Of a DNA stretch of 64,000 bases, positions 44,401-57,740 are shown one piece after another. The translations under genes and the position numbers were made by a program. Source of the DNA: Notamacropus eugenii (Eukaryota; Chordata; Mammalia; Diprotodontia; Macropodidae); the NCBI RefSeq assembly GCF_028372415.1, contig NC_092872.1, forward strand, positions 258,627,008-258,691,007, in the 5' to 3' direction. Every line of letters begins with the position of its first letter. The first letter of the stretch is position 1. The notes beneath the pieces were generated by a model that worked only from the letters and a program-made list of their open reading frames with translations, ran no database searches and had not been told where the DNA came from.

Positions 44401-47245
44401 TCTAGCTCTTCTTTTACAGATGAGGAAACTGAGGCTAAGAGAAGTTAACTGATTTTCTGAAGGTTAAGAGAAGACTCTAACTAGTCACCAGAAATGAAAA
44501 CCTGGCATTTGAGATAATGAGGAGAAAAACGTAAGCCTCTATGACTAGAATCAGGCAAAAAAAGGCCTTGGTTTACTGAGGGTTGGGGAGAAATACAGAT
44601 GTGCCTCCTTCTAAGAGGGACAGCCCCTCCTTACTCACTCACTCACTCATTCATTCATTCAACATGTTTGATGCCAGTTGCTCTGTAGGGAAGAGACTCA
44701 GTTCCAAGACTTCAGATCTCTCTTCTCTTCTGGTTCAACTTTTGGCAGAGTCAATCATGTTCAGTAGCAATAAATCATAAATAAGTAAGCTCCATGCTTT
44801 AGGCCTTAATTTCCTTCTTGATGGGGTAAAAAAAAAAAAAAAAAAGAACAAGGTTCTCAGCAGCAGATCCCTGGAAGGGCCATTTCACTACATCCTAGTG
44901 GTCCTCAGCATCTGGATCAGCTACTCAATGAATGGAACCTTAAATTTACATTTTGGATCTAGTGAAGCAGATCTGAAAGGAATATGATTCTTGACCCTGC
45001 AGACAATACTCAGGAACAAGTCCGCTGCAAGAAAGGTGTGTTGTCTCCTGAAGCACAGAAAGGGAGTGACTACATAGAAAGGAAAATACAAACTAAGGGT
45101 CACTTAGACCAAAAGGGCCCTCTCCCTACTTGTTTCTTAAACACCGCCTTAAGGACACGCACCCAAGGAACACCCAGGAAGAGGACATATATACATCAGC
45201 CCAGAGCATCCTAACCCTAAACCCCCCCCCACCCCCCCCCACTCTCTCTCTCTTGGCCTTGTTTAATTAAAAACAGTTAATGACAAGGAGATCAGAAAGC
45301 CTCTTGGGGTCAGCATCAGAAGAGCACTTCTAACACCTCACGTGGTTTTGGGGAGACCTTCAGTGAGGGTGAGGTGAGGATGGAAGGGTTTAAAAGGGGG
45401 AAGGGGATTTGGCTACAGCCTTCCCCTCAAGAGGAAGCACATTCCTAAAAATGGCTACTTACTTCAAAACTGAGTTTCTAATCAATATTTTTTGTTCAAT
45501 GAAGTTATCACGTTTTCCTACATTAACAATGAAGCTCAAACTCATCACCAGATTGGCTGCCAGGTTACAGTCCACTCAATGCCAGTTTCTGAAATGGACT
45601 AAGCTCTCTCAGACCAGAGATCCCATTAGGGCCTATTATGTATGCGACTTGAAGTTTTTTTAAGAACATGGAAAGCCACACTTTGGAGGAGTTTAATTAA
45701 AACCAAGGTACAGATATAATTTTTTTTGGTATGGCCACTTTTGTCATCCTCAAATTTTTAGACACAAACATTCCCTAAACACTGCAGATGCAGCTTATTC
45801 CTGAGAAACATCAACAATTTCTAAAGGTTTCTGTTCTTTTAACTATTCATATTTTGTAGTAGAAAACAGAATCAAGTTCCTAAGAAATTCTGCCTAATGT
45901 GAAAACATATTCACCATCAGGGTCTTTTCATAGCTCAGAACAAAAACAAACAGCTTTTCAAAAAGTTGCACAGGGCTGTGACTTTCATCCAGGGAACTCT
46001 GCTCTCAGCAGCAGAGCCCAGGATTCTAAAAAACCACCAGAAACTCAATCACACAAGTCAAGAGTCCCAACGAAGAATGAGCAGGGACAGCAATAGACAG
46101 TCATCAGAGGAGCCTGGCATCCAAAAGGGAACCAACTGTTTGTTTAGAGCCAAGGAAGAGAAGGAAAAGGTAAAGGGGAAGAAGGCTTTAGCCTCTGGCA
46201 AAGTGCAAGGCAGAATGGTCTGGTTACACAGAATCACCCACTACAAACCCTAAACACAAACACACACAGGCATGGGGAAAGGAATAAAATTATATATCAA
46301 AAGTACTGGGTGAAAACAGGAGATGATGGCAGAAGAACAGTGAGCCTGTTCCCCAGAGACCTCTCACCTTCCTGATACTGGAAGATGTTTAATAAAAAAG
46401 TTGCTGTTCAGAATTTGACTGAAAACATTTCTAGAAAATAGGTCTGTAGTCATCTTAAAAATAAAGGTTCCTCCTAAGCTACTAGGAGTGTCAGATGTTC
46501 TCAGATACTAACTCAGATCAAGCAAGGTACCTTTGACGTTAGGCTGTAAAAGACCGGCAGAGAAACGAGAAAATACAGGGAAACAACAGAGTACAAAGGG
46601 AAGGCTGGGGGAGGGAGAGGGAGGGAAAGACAGCAAGGGGGAAACTAAGCCCATGTTTATTTCCAATTCTATATCTGTCAGCCACAGAGGGCAGCAGCAC
46701 TCCAGGAGGAAGTCAGGGGAAATTCTAAGATCAGTCTCAAACTCTATTGTGTCAAACTTGTAGACTACAAGACTGTGAAGCCAGGGCAACAGAGAGAATG
46801 AAAAGCTCATTTGCCAACCTGAGAGAGAAGTTGACTATTAGGACTAGGTCTCCAAATGCATTTCAAGCCCACTGGGAAGAGGTCATTTTTCAAGTTTAAA
46901 TCTAGAATCAAAGAACAATAATGTAATCCATCCGCAAAATAGATGCCAACGTTGCCCCTTTACCTTGGTGCTGATGGAGTCATTGAGACATTTGAGAGGA
47001 ACAAGGGAAATTAGTTTCTGCAAACAGGAATTTCAGGGGAAAGGAATATAAGAAGAGACACAGTAGCTGTGTACTAATGGCTCCCTCTAAATACAAAGTT
47101 AAAAAAAGTTTTGTTCAAACAGGTAGGTAAGGGGAAAGGATGGTAGGCTGGGGGGGTGTCCTGCACAGAGAATATAGGGAAGGGTTGGGGGTTGGGTAAT
47201 GGAGCATTAGGGGACATGGAGTCAGAACCCAGGTTTCACAGAAGC

Positions 47246-47312
<67 letters not shown>

Positions 47313-47841
47313 CTTCCCTGGAGGGGCATCCAAGGTCAAGGTAACTAGCAACTCATTTCCCCTCCTACCCTTGACAGCTCTGAAAGTCAAAATGAAAGCA
47401 GCCTGCCTTCTGACTATTCAGTACTGAAACACATGAGGGACAGAAGGAGAATGGATAATGCTGAATCCAACAGACCTACATCTATCTCCCTCCTCAGCTC
47501 TGCAATAGCTGGTTAACTGACATTTAGCTTGGGATGGAAGTGAGCTTTCCACCTTGATGGAAAGATGACCAAGAGAGCGAAGGCTCAGCTCCTTTCCCAT
47601 TCAGGTTTTTGCCTCTGCAGGAAGATTAGAGGCGCCTTGATTCAGTCAGACTGGGGCAGAGGAGAGAAATCAATGAAGGGGAGCTAGTCTTCTGATCCTT
47701 TGGCACCTGGAGGACGAGGTGGAGGCTGCAATGGAGGACGCTGCTACTGCCTCTTCTGTCTTTTCAGTTCTCAGTCCTATTGGTCAAATCAGGTACACAC
47801 AGGTATCGGAGCTGCTGCTTCTCCTGTCATCTGGAGACTCA
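41488..47841 (-). other. EIF4EBP2: Probable long 3'UTR of EIF4EBP2
   Basis: About 6.35 kb downstream of the EIF4EBP2 stop is much poorer in SINEs than the rest of the window; only a CORE-SINE near 44370-44470 and a short (CATT)n near 44640-44665 stand out. Long multi-kilobase 3'UTRs are known for EIF4EBP2. A (GA)n tract at 47250-47310 would be read as (CU)n in the RNA. The extent is inferred from the distal AATAAA. Confidence 0.55.
47250..47310. repeat. (GA)n microsatellite
   Basis: An uninterrupted AG repeat of about 60 bp in the presumed EIF4EBP2 3'UTR. Confidence 0.97.
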
Positions 47842-47873
47842 TCAGATGTCCATCTCAAACTGAGCATCATCCC
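47842..47873 (-). CDS. EIF4EBP2: EIF4EBP2 terminal coding exon
   Basis: On the minus strand the acceptor TCTGAACCAG precedes GGGATGATGCTCAG; with the G carried from exon 2 it reads [10 protein letters not shown] and TGA. Only 32 coding bases, so it is easily missed. Confidence 0.95.
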
Positions 47874-49969
47874 CTGGTTCAGAACAAACCGAAAATGAAA
47901 CACTCTATACTAGGTACACACAGGAATCAGATGTTTCTCTGTCCCTTCAAGGGCAGCTAAACACCTACTTCAAATCAAGCATCAGATCTTTGTTCAGAAC
48001 TGACAAACAGACACTATAAGGGCTGAACAAAAAGAAGAGGAAACAGAAGGCATGCTGTCTTCAGCTTTCACCAGCCCTTCCTGCCTCAGTGTCTTGCTCT
48101 AAAACCAGCCAACTTGGACTCTACAAATATTTTGCCATCAATCTTCTCCCCCACCCCCAAACCACTCTGCTTTGCTTTGGGTGAAGTTCTCATTAAGCAG
48201 TCACTCTATAGGATGGGTGAGGTAGCATCTTATCTCAAACAGACTGGCAGTCAACTTCTCCCACAGTGAGGAATACAAGTCTAGAACTTTCTCAGTGACC
48301 CTCTGTTCACAGGCTGGGAAAAAAGGCAGGCTCCCGGGGAGTGCTGAGACATCTATCATGCCAATAAGCTCCACTGGCTCTGCTGAGGATTCTAATTCTG
48401 TCTGTCAACAACTGATTTAGAACCTAGAGACAGAATGCTGGCTCAAGTTCAGGGGTTGCCAACTTTAAGAACCCCCTCCCCCCCAGGGACAGAGTTTATT
48501 TGTTTTTAAACTAGAAAAAGAATGAATTTAAAACCAGCCTATCTGGAAAAAGAAAAAACCTAAGACCACATTCTCTTCCCTATGACTTAAGAGAGTCAGC
48601 TCTTTGACACTGTTACTTCATCAGTGTAGCTCCTCTCTCCCCTAATGAGGACACAACTTCTCTGTCTCTTGGCTGGAAAACTCCTCACCATGCAGCCAAT
48701 GTGGTGATGACCCTCTCCAAACTGAAATCATCTAGTCCTCAGACAGACTCAAAGTCTGCCCTGGGGCCTGCCCATACAGCCTTTCCAGTGTGTGGCACCT
48801 GCCAGAGATCCCTGGTATATGCCACACACAGGCTTTCAAAAGCTCTGGGTATCTCTACATCACAAGCAGAGGATGACATCAGTGTAAAAAACGGGGCTAT
48901 GTTTCTTAAAAAGGAAAGGTTCCCCTCCCCCGAGGAAATGAAGGGGCAGGGTACAATAAGGTCTGAGGCACACAAACCTTCTGAATCTGTTTCAAGACAA
49001 TGCCTTTGCAGCTGACCATTCCCTTCTCCCCAGGTGGCCCCTTTTCTTTCCACTACTGGGTCTGACTATAGGCTAAGAATTTTAAGAGGGAAAAAACCCT
49101 CAAGATCATTTCCAAAACTCTGGGATATAGCCAAATCTTTATTTAAAGAATACTTAAAGAATGTTAGCTACACTCAGTGACAACAATCAAAATAGGATAT
49201 TTTGTTGTTTTTGTTTTAGTATAATCAAGTGCCTCAGATTGAATCTTACCTTTATCAATCAAGAGTTTTTACAAGAAGTACAGAAACAAGAGTTTCTTTA
49301 ACTAAAAACAGTGTATGTATTTGGATCGGGGAATTGTAGGAGGGTCCCAAGTACCTTTTGTTTTCTTCTACTGAGGCCCTGGGTCAAAGGGTTGTGATGC
49401 CCTCTGACTCTAAAAAAGCCTCCCCAACCCCTCTTTGAGAACCCAGATGTCATGCTTCCCTCTCTGGTAAAGACAGTCAGACAGTTGGGAGTCCAACTAT
49501 CTGTTGAATTCAGACAGAGGAAGCCACGTCTGTTGATCTTTTGATTTCTCTGTATTTTCTTTGAAATTCAGGGTGTTGACTCCCTGAACTAACTGAATGA
49601 TATATGTACTTGGTTAAAGGAATGACACATGTGCTTGATTACAGTGATTGTTAACCCCTTGAAAGTAGCTTGCCTTTTATGAATGCAGATCTAAGAACCT
49701 GTTGTAGTAGGCCCCCTGTGTATGTTGGGGTGCTTACTGTTACACACTCTTACCCACTAGTCTTCCAACTGTCCCCCCACATTTTCTCTTACCTACAGTA
49801 GGCTTCCTGTCATGATTGTTCAAATTGTTCACTTCCACTTTGGAGTCTTCAATCAAGGTGCCAGGACTGGTGACTCCTGGAATATTGGGGAGCTGGCAAG
49901 GTGGGGTTTGAGCCATGGGAGAATTTCGACGATCCAACAGGAATTTTCGGTCATAGATGATTCGTGTTC
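47842..49969 (-). CDS. EIF4EBP2: EIF4EBP2 (4E-BP2), exons 2 and 3; exon 1 outside window
   Basis: Cytosolic translational repressor that binds eIF4E and blocks eIF4G; mTORC1 phosphorylation releases it (family knowledge). Exon 2 is 49969-49793 and exon 3 is 47873-47842, both minus strand. Exon 2 encodes [18 protein letters not shown] through HDRKPTV with the eIF4E-binding motif YDRKFLL, the SP and TPP phosphosites and the second-site region PGVTSPGT. Exon 3 encodes DDAQFEMDI, which ends in the TOS motif FEMDI recognised by Raptor. The splice sites are GT-AG with matching phase 1. The acidic tail contains one NNL unit fewer than human. PT replaces human HA before the last exon. Exon 1 (the N-terminal 48 or so residues) must lie beyond 64000. 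Confidence 0.96.
49793..49969 (-). CDS. EIF4EBP2: EIF4EBP2 central coding exon
   Basis: On the minus strand the acceptor is CTGTTTTTTAG and the donor is CTGTAG|GTAAGAG. The 177 bp exon encodes 58 whole codons plus split codons at both ends. Confidence 0.97.
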
Positions 49970-51126
49970 CTAAAAAACAGGGGAGAGGGGGAAGGAATGG
50001 GTAAATTAAAGCAAATTGTGAGTTTATCAGCATCTTGCTATACCAGACAAAATGAACAAATATAATTGAGCCTTTACTCTTAAAAGCTTTCAGATCAAAG
50101 ACTAAGACCTTAGGTATCTAGCCTCAAGTGAATGGCAGCTACCAGAGAAACCTGAAGATAAGCATTTCTTCCTTGTACTGCTTGCAAAAAGAACTGACTT
50201 CTCTCTTTCCTACAAAAAAAGGAAAAAAAAATCCCCAATGGTAATGAAGTACAATTGTCCACAAAGGTGACAAGGAAGCACATTTAAAAGAAAACTTGAT
50301 GGAAGGCAAAGGAAATTCTGCACCCATAGGATACGTCCCTAATGTTAATACAAAAAGGGATTCACAAGAAATTCTTGAAAAGATGTCACTGTCTATCTGG
50401 CCCCCTTGGCTCCATTTCTCCTGGGTACTAGGCTTATAAAGGAAAGCTACAGCTTAGGGACTGAATTCTAAGCTCTTCAGGATTGGTCAAATGCCAGATT
50501 CCAACTACATATGCTACTTCTCCCACTTAGTAAGCAACACAGACATCATTCATTATGGCTTCATGTGACATAACATTATACATACTGAAACCCTGATTTC
50601 TGCACTGGAAATAACTACTATTTAATCGTCCAAAAAAAGCATTAGCTCCACCCTCTGAACTGCCTCACCCCATCAGAAGTGGAAATAAGAAAATGGACTA
50701 ATGCGAAAGAGGGAACATGAAACCAAGATGTTCAAATCAGAGACATGGAATATAAGCTACTCCAAGAGTTTATTCTCAAAGGAAGTAGCTGAGCCATTAT
50801 GAACTTGAAAGGTTAAGTATACAACCTAAGATTAGGATAACCTGATAGAAAAATCAAATACTATTAAAAACAAAACAGATAACTTAAAAGGGTTGTAAAG
50901 AACTTTATAATACTCAAATACAATAAAGATAAAATCTATCAAGAGTGCAAGCAAAGTTTAGTTCACCCAGATTCCTTCAGATGATGTGTTCGAAGGAGAG
51001 ACAGCACAGCTGTAAAGTACACAGGAAGTTAGGTAGCCAATAGTAAGGCATTTATTAGGGAGGAAATGGAAACTGTAGACTCTGAAAGGCAAGAACTAAA
51101 AACAGAAACCAAAATCCAAACTACAC

Positions 51127-51330
51127 CAATGATCACAGGATCACAGATTTGGAGCTATAAAGGAGCCTAAAGGGCATTCAAGTCAAACCCACTTATTTAA
51201 AGATGAAGAAACTAAGGCTGGGACATGTTAAGTGACTTGTCCACAGCCACAGGGCCAGTAAGCACTACTGAACTCAGGTCTTCCTGACAAGCGCAACACT
51301 AGCAACTGTGCCACCCAGCTGCTATACTAA
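51127..51330 (-). repeat. CORE-SINE, antisense
   Basis: 'gatcacagatttggagctat', 'gatgaagaaactaaggctgg', 'aagtgacttgtccacagcca' and 'gccacccagctgc' follow the reverse-strand order of these SINEs. Confidence 0.8.
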
Positions 51331-52539
51331 CTCAAGTAATCTGGAAGTGAAACGATCCAACACAAATCATACCGATGCTATAATTTTGTTTTTAAATAAA
51401 TACTAGTGAATTAGTTTCTGTTTAGATTTTTAAAAAATTGTATGCATCTACTGTACACAATTGGCAGGATGTTTAGATAATATGGAGGAGGGGGGAGAGA
51501 TAACAGAAGATAGAGCCAAAGAAGTTAAGTCATTGGTAAGGTAATGACCTTTTCTAGACCCTATCAACAACAAAGTTCTTGAAAGTAGTATGAACTACTT
51601 ACAACACAAACGAAGCCCCAAAGCCTAGCTCCTACCTAGAGTGAGGCGCATTACTCTCATCCACAGAGAACAGAGTAGAAGGATGAAGCTGGAAGAGAAG
51701 GATGTTATAAGGCTGAAAAGATAAACATGGAATTTCTAGACCCAAAGATACTCTGTAAGTTTACAGTAGTGTTTATCAAGAATCTTTAAAGTTTTCAAAT
51801 GAGAACATTTCTACAATGTACTCTTCTGGGCCAGGTGATTTGAATCCATCAAGGACAGGTGGGTGGATTGATCTCTTACTCTCTCCTTACCCTGTCATGT
51901 TCCTTACTTGACATGTCCCTGTCAGTCATTTTTGTCTTCTCATCTTTAGGGTAAAGGTCAGTTCAAGCAACAGTCCTGTTGCCCTTCTGGGCATCTTTTT
52001 TTCCAGATAGTTTAGAAACCCTTTGGCCATCTGGCTCTGGCTGTCCTCACCAGCCTCAGTTCAAGCTGCACAACAGTGTTTCACAGGGCCATGCCACACT
52101 CTTATCCATCTTCTGTTACCTGAATATTTCTTTTAAAAATCTAAGTTAACTGCTCAGTTGTTCACCTACATCAGTTTACCTCCTCACTAGAATCGTTTCC
52201 CTTCATGCCTTTAGAATTTCATTCCTGAGCATCTTCCATCCCTCCTGAGTTGGCTTCTCCTGAAACACCATACTGAATGGGGATCCACCTTTTCTCTAAA
52301 CCCCTTGAAACCTGCTTTCCCTAAAGCTAAGTTACGTGTCAGACTGTGCCCCTATTTCTTCTCTATCACAAATTCCATGAAAAAAATGGTCACGGTCATT
52401 TCTCTCCCATGTTCCCCTCAATATCACCTCAGAAATCAGTTCCTTCTAGTGAGAATGAGATACAGAATAGAATTGGCTTTGCTTGGTTCCTCCACAAGGA
52501 TGAAATTTTCATTAAGGCAGGATAAAAATCACTTTGGTA

Positions 52540-53095
52540 ACTGAATGGAGGGTGTATTGGAGTGGGGAAAGATTTGAGGCAAGCAGGCTCAACAGCAGGC
52601 TACTGCAATAGTCCATGTGGGCAGTGATAAGGGCCTTCCCTAAAGTGGTAGCAATGTCAGAGGACAGAAGGGGACATATTTAAGACATGTTGGGAAGGTA
52701 AAAATGATAGGCCTTGGCAACAGCTTGGATATGGGAAGGGAGAAGGAGTGAGAGATAGTGAAGAGTACAGAATGACTCCTAGGTTGTGAGCCTGAGGGAC
52801 TGCGAGAATGGTGTTGCCCTGTACGTACTAGTACATAGGGAAGACAGGGGGTAGACTGTTTAAAGGAAGAGATAATGAGTTCCGTTTTCAACAGTGAGTT
52901 TTAAGATGTCTATGGGACATCCAGTTGAGGCAGCTGAAGATGTGAGACTGGAGGTCAAGTGGAGAGTTTAGGGCAAGATGAATCATTTTAAGAATCATCA
53001 GCATAAAGAGAGTAATTAAATCCATGGGAGCTGATGAGATTACCAAGGGAAGTAGTAGCATAAAGGGAAAAGAGAAGGGGACCCATGAGACAACT
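52540..53095 (+). repeat. Ancient interspersed repeat, family not assigned
   Basis: 'ggctactgcaatagtccatg', 'gaatgactcctaggttgtga', 'gataatgagttccgttttca', 'gatgtctatgggacatccag' and 'ccatgggagctgatgagatt' form the order of a repeat found widely in mammal genomes. Its frames are not open. I recall the sequence class but not a safe family name. Confidence 0.6.
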
Positions 53096-54409
53096 CTAAC
53101 CTCCTCCCTCTAACTTTCCAGTCCTTCCATCTAGGAACATTGGCCTCCTGGCTGTTCCATGAACAAGATGCTCCATTTTCTTTAGCTGTATTCCATGCCT
53201 AGAACAATCTCCCTCTTCCACTCCAACTCCTGACCTCTCTGGTTTCCTTCAAGTCCCAACTAAAAGCCCACCTTCCACAGGAACCTTCTCTAAACCCTCC
53301 TTTTAATTATTACCTATTTGTCGTGTACACAGCTGCTCTGCACATACTTGTTTGCATGTTGCCTCTATCATCCCTAGTGCTTAGCATGGTGCCCAGTACA
53401 CAGCAGGCACTCAGTGTGCACTGAACTGAACGTGCTCATATGTGCTCTTCTTTGATCTTCACAACAATGAAGTGAAGATGCTACTGTGATTCCACTTTAT
53501 AGATGAAGAAACTGAGGCAGCCACAGGTGGAGTGACTCGGCCAGGCACACCCAGCTAGTGAGTACCTGAGAGAGGAGGTAAAGCTCAGCACTGGGGCCAC
53601 TGCGCCACCCACCTGCCTCTCTTCCATGCTACCCCACCATCAATGAATGCTTTGGAATAAGGTATATCCATTGAAAGCCATGATCCAGTGATGGTTTCAT
53701 GCCACCAAGTTTCAGAGATTCCTAGGAGTTCCAATTTCCTCTTCACATTAGGACTTCTAGTCCCTCATTTGTTGCCCAAACTGTGGGCATATTTCAGGTC
53801 AGCGGTTTTACTCTTGATTATTCTTTGACTTTGTCTCCTGTGAATTTCTGGGTGTCTCAGCTACAAGTTTTTTCCTTCCTTGTAGTTATCCTTCATATTA
53901 TCTAACTTGGGAAATATTCCTAAACAGTTTTCCTCCTTCCATAACTTTTTATAATTAAAATTTAAAGCTTAACATTAAGCATCTGCTCATTTAACAGGTA
54001 GTTCAGTACAAGAGAGAAGGAATAACTCTTACCACAGTCTACAGAAATGGTGATAACAGAAACAGCGAGAAAGCTAAACTGGATTTCTTCTAATTGCTGT
54101 TATTGTAGCAGTCAGTGACAAGGAACCAAAGAAGTTGAGCCCAAATTTGAAATCAAGAGATATCAATTGTAAGATACAGGTGTTATGTAATATTGCCCAC
54201 TGACATGGGGGAACTAACCAACATGACAAACAGGTGACAAGGCACAACTAGCCCTTACTGGTTTACCCAACAAGAATTAAGAACCTACTATGAAACGCTG
54301 AGGGAAGATAGCAAGTTTACATAAGCCAAGACAATATATGGTGTGATATGTCAAAATGGAACACACCTCCCTGGGAAGGGGATGAGGGAAGGCACATGAT
54401 AGAAGACAC

Positions 54410-54905
54410 AGCACTTGATCTGGGGTTTAAAGGATGGGTAAGAATTGAACAAGTAAAAAGGAGGTTATTATAGGCAGAGCAAATAGTGTGAGCAAAGGCA
54501 TGTAGGTAGGAAAGCACAAGGAACTGTCTGGGAATATTAAGTTATTCAGTTTAGCAGGAGCCTAAAGCACACAGAAAGAAATTGCCAGAAAGATGAGGTG
54601 GCAGCAGAACAAGGAGGGCTTTGCAAACAGCAAAGGAATTTGACCTTGACTCTTGACAGCAAAGCTCTGAAGAATCCTGAATCAAAAAAGGTTATAACTA
54701 GATTCCATGTGGAAAACTATTCTGGCAAGAAAGAATTATGAGGAAAAAGTAGAAGAAGGTCAATGCACTGGTCTAAGTGGATGGCAACCTGATTCTCCTC
54801 CAAGATGACAACAGTAAGGAGAGAAGAAATGCGAGAAATGGTGTAGAATCGAGAGAACATGGCAAAGATCATAAACTCAGCTTGGGATATGCTGAGGTTC
54901 AAAGT
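54410..54905 (+). repeat. Ancient interspersed repeat, same class as 52540-53095, upstream part
   Basis: 'gagcaaaggcatgtaggtag', 'caaggagggctttgcaaaca', 'tgaccttgactcttgacagc' and 'aactattctggcaagaaaga' look like the 5' portion of the same class of element, with 'aagaaggtcaatgcactggt' where the other block starts. The two blocks could be parts of one family in different insertions. Confidence 0.5.
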
Positions 54906-56109
54906 TTTAGCACTGAAAGGGACCTTCAAGGTAGTCCATCTAGTTCAACCCTCTCATTTCACTGAGGCCCAGAGAGCTTAAGAGTGACTGGCCCAACCTC
55001 CTAAGAGTTGTAAGCAACAGAGCCAGAATGTCCTTTCCCTCCCAATTTCACAAAACCTCTCCTGCTATTCTTCTGTAAAAGATTAGGGATATGTGAACTA
55101 GAAGCCAAGAGAATTAGGTGAATTGAGAACTGTATGCAAGTCTGGCCCTGAAGAGTAGTTTATTAATGGTTCTTTGTCACCCTGACAATTTATTCCACAA
55201 GAAAACTGTTAGTATCTTACACTGAAATGTACTAGAAATTCCTGAATCTCAACTATACTTCTGTTCAACTTTCACCCACTCAAATTATTGTACCTATGAA
55301 CCAATAGCCCCCTCTAACATTGCTCCCATAATACTGTTTGCATAAAACCAATGGTCATTGTTGGGCAGGAGATGACTGTGCTTGCCATCCCAGGCTTCAT
55401 GGCTCCTCGTGGTGCTTCAAATGCTCTTCACACATCCATCCCATTCCCTCTTAGAGGTTAACCTCAAATGCTGCCTCCTCCCCAAACTTTTCCTCACCTC
55501 CCAGGCTCCAAGAGATTTTTCTTGCATATGATCTCATAGCATTTAATACTCCACACCTGTACTATGGTTATCATGTTCTAATCTGTACTATACTTATCTG
55601 AATACATCATATTTCTTGTATTATAGACTCCTTGAGTTTATGAATGGTCCCTAACACAGTACATCTAAGTCCTTAATAAAAAGAACCAAACAATATTTAT
55701 TTAGGATCCGCTGTGTGCCAGGCACTAGGCTCTTAGTCCCTGAGACTACAAAGACAAAAATGAAATGATCCCTGCACCTAACGAACTTATAGTTTGTCAG
55801 GTAAGACAAATGACATAAAATATGTACACAAGTTTATTAAAATCACTGTTATGGGAAACTTAGAGAAGGTAGTGATGTGGGGAAAAAAATCAGATAAGGA
55901 GCATCTGACAATGACTCCCTGCTCATTGCGTAAATACCTGTGTGACCGTGGACAAGTCACTACAACCCCATTTCCTCCTCTATAAAGACTAGTTGACCTC
56001 TAAGCACCTTTCCAGTTTTCAATCTAGGATTCTGTGATCCTACATAAAGTATATACTTCTGTCCTATTGGAGAGTTTCCTCCATTATGGTGCACTTCCTT
56101 AAACATCAA

Positions 56110-56800
56110 TTACAAACATTTATTGGACTTAAAGGATATGAACAAAACAGTTCTCAAAAGTACTGCACATTCTTAACCACTTGAAAGAAGGCTCCAAATT
56201 GCTAATAATAAGACAAATGCAAATCAAAACAACCCAGTAAATTGGCAAATGATGGAAATAGTCAATGTTGCATGGGTGATGGGAAGATCACCACACTGGT
56301 GCACTAGTAGTGAAGCTGTCAATCAGTACAACCATTCTGGAAGTCAATTTGGAATTTTGCAAATAAAGTGACTAAACTGTCCATACCTTCGGACCCAGAG
56401 ATTTCCCTACTAAGCTTATACCCTAAGGAGGTCACTGATAAGAAGAAAGTCTTCATGTATATCAAAATATTTATGGCAACACCTTTTATGATAACAAAGA
56501 ATTGTACACAAAGTAGATGCTTGCACGTTGGGGGAATGGCTAAACAAATGATAGTTCGTGGATGTAATGGAATATTATTTTGCTGTTATGGCAGATACAG
56601 AGAAGCATGAAAAGAGTTACATGATCTAATGCAGAATGAAGTATGGCCAAGAAGACAACATACACTTAACCACAACAATGTAAATGCAAAGAACCACAAA
56701 ACAATCCAAAGTAAATATTGAAAAATTAAAAAAGAATGAAACCCCAAAGAAGAGATATGAGAAGATAGCCCTACCATCCTCCTTTGCAGAGGAGGGAGGT
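56110..56800 (+). mobile_element. L1 ORF2 C-terminus and 3'UTR fragment
   Basis: 'gacaaatgcaaatcaaaaca', 'accattctggaagtcaattt', 'gacccagagatttccctact', 'aatggctaaacaaatgatag' and 'aatggaatattattttgctg' follow the order of the L1 ORF2 end. It is diverged with broken frames. Confidence 0.8.
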
Positions 56801-57124
56801 CCAGGAGTATGGTGCCCTGCATATAATCTTAGACCGTCAAATGACAGGAAGGGAGAAGGGTGGAGGAAAGAATAATTTATTAAGCACCTACTACATACAA
56901 GGAACAGTATCGAGCACTTTACATTATCTCATTTGATCCTCACAAGAACCCTGGCAGCTGTTAATATTATTCCCAGCTAAGGAAACCAAGGCAAACAAAG
57001 TTCTAAGATTTGCCCAGTCATATAGTTTGTTAGTGTCTGAAGCCAAATTTGAACTCAGATTTTCCCGACTCCAGCTTCAGCGCTGTATCCACTGTACCAC
57101 CAAGCTGCCAATGTAATGATGCAC

Positions 57125-57740
57125 TGATCAGTTTGGTTGATTTTTTTAATCTCTTTCCCTTTTCTTAAAAAAACATTTTGCAATGATAAAAAGAAAATAC
57201 CCATAAACAACAAAATATTTATAGCAGCATTTTTTGTGATAATAAATAACTGAAAACAAAGCAGACTATCAGTTAGACAAGTTAACAAACTGTGGTAATG
57301 AGTGTAATGAAATATCACTGCACTCTAAGAAATGCTGTATGTGATGAATACAGAGAAGCACATAAAGATCTCAATGAACTGATGCAAAGTGAAGTCAGCA
57401 GAGCCAAGAAAACAACGCACAAAGTGACCACGACAATGGAAATGGAAAGAACACCACCATAGCAAAAAAAGTCCAAAGTGAATGAAAGAAAATTATAAAG
57501 ATCCATCAGGACTAGAATGAAGAGACATGAGAAGTCACCCCATCCCACCTACCACTTCTTGAAAGTGGGAAGGCCACAAGTGTTACACATCATACATGTT
57601 TTCAGACTTTTTCTATGTATTGATCAATTATGCTGACTTTTTTTCCTTTCTAAAAACAATCCTATTTGTTATATTGAGTGGTTCTCTTGGAGATGGAAGG
57701 TAGGTAAAGAATACCTAGGTTAACTATGATGATGTAAGAA
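57125..57740 (+). mobile_element. L1 3' end fragment, second
   Basis: 'atttatagcagcattttttg', 'gtaatgaaatatcactgcac', 'gatgcaaagtgaagtcagca' and a T-rich then purine-rich end resemble the fragment at 56110-56800 but start further 3'. A CORE-SINE (antisense, 56870-57115) separates the two. Confidence 0.7.

Larger units (their letters stand above)
49970..56100. other. EIF4EBP2: EIF4EBP2 intron 1, 3' part
   Basis: 49970-51120 has no recognisable repeat except A/T-rich patches. 51127-51330 is an antisense CORE-SINE. 51340-52540 is mostly unassigned. Two ancient repeat blocks follow (own entries). 53370-53625 is an antisense MIR-type SINE. 54905-55040 and 55925-56040 are further CORE-SINE pieces, and 55690-55800 an ancient block. 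No additional exon seen. Confidence 0.55.
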
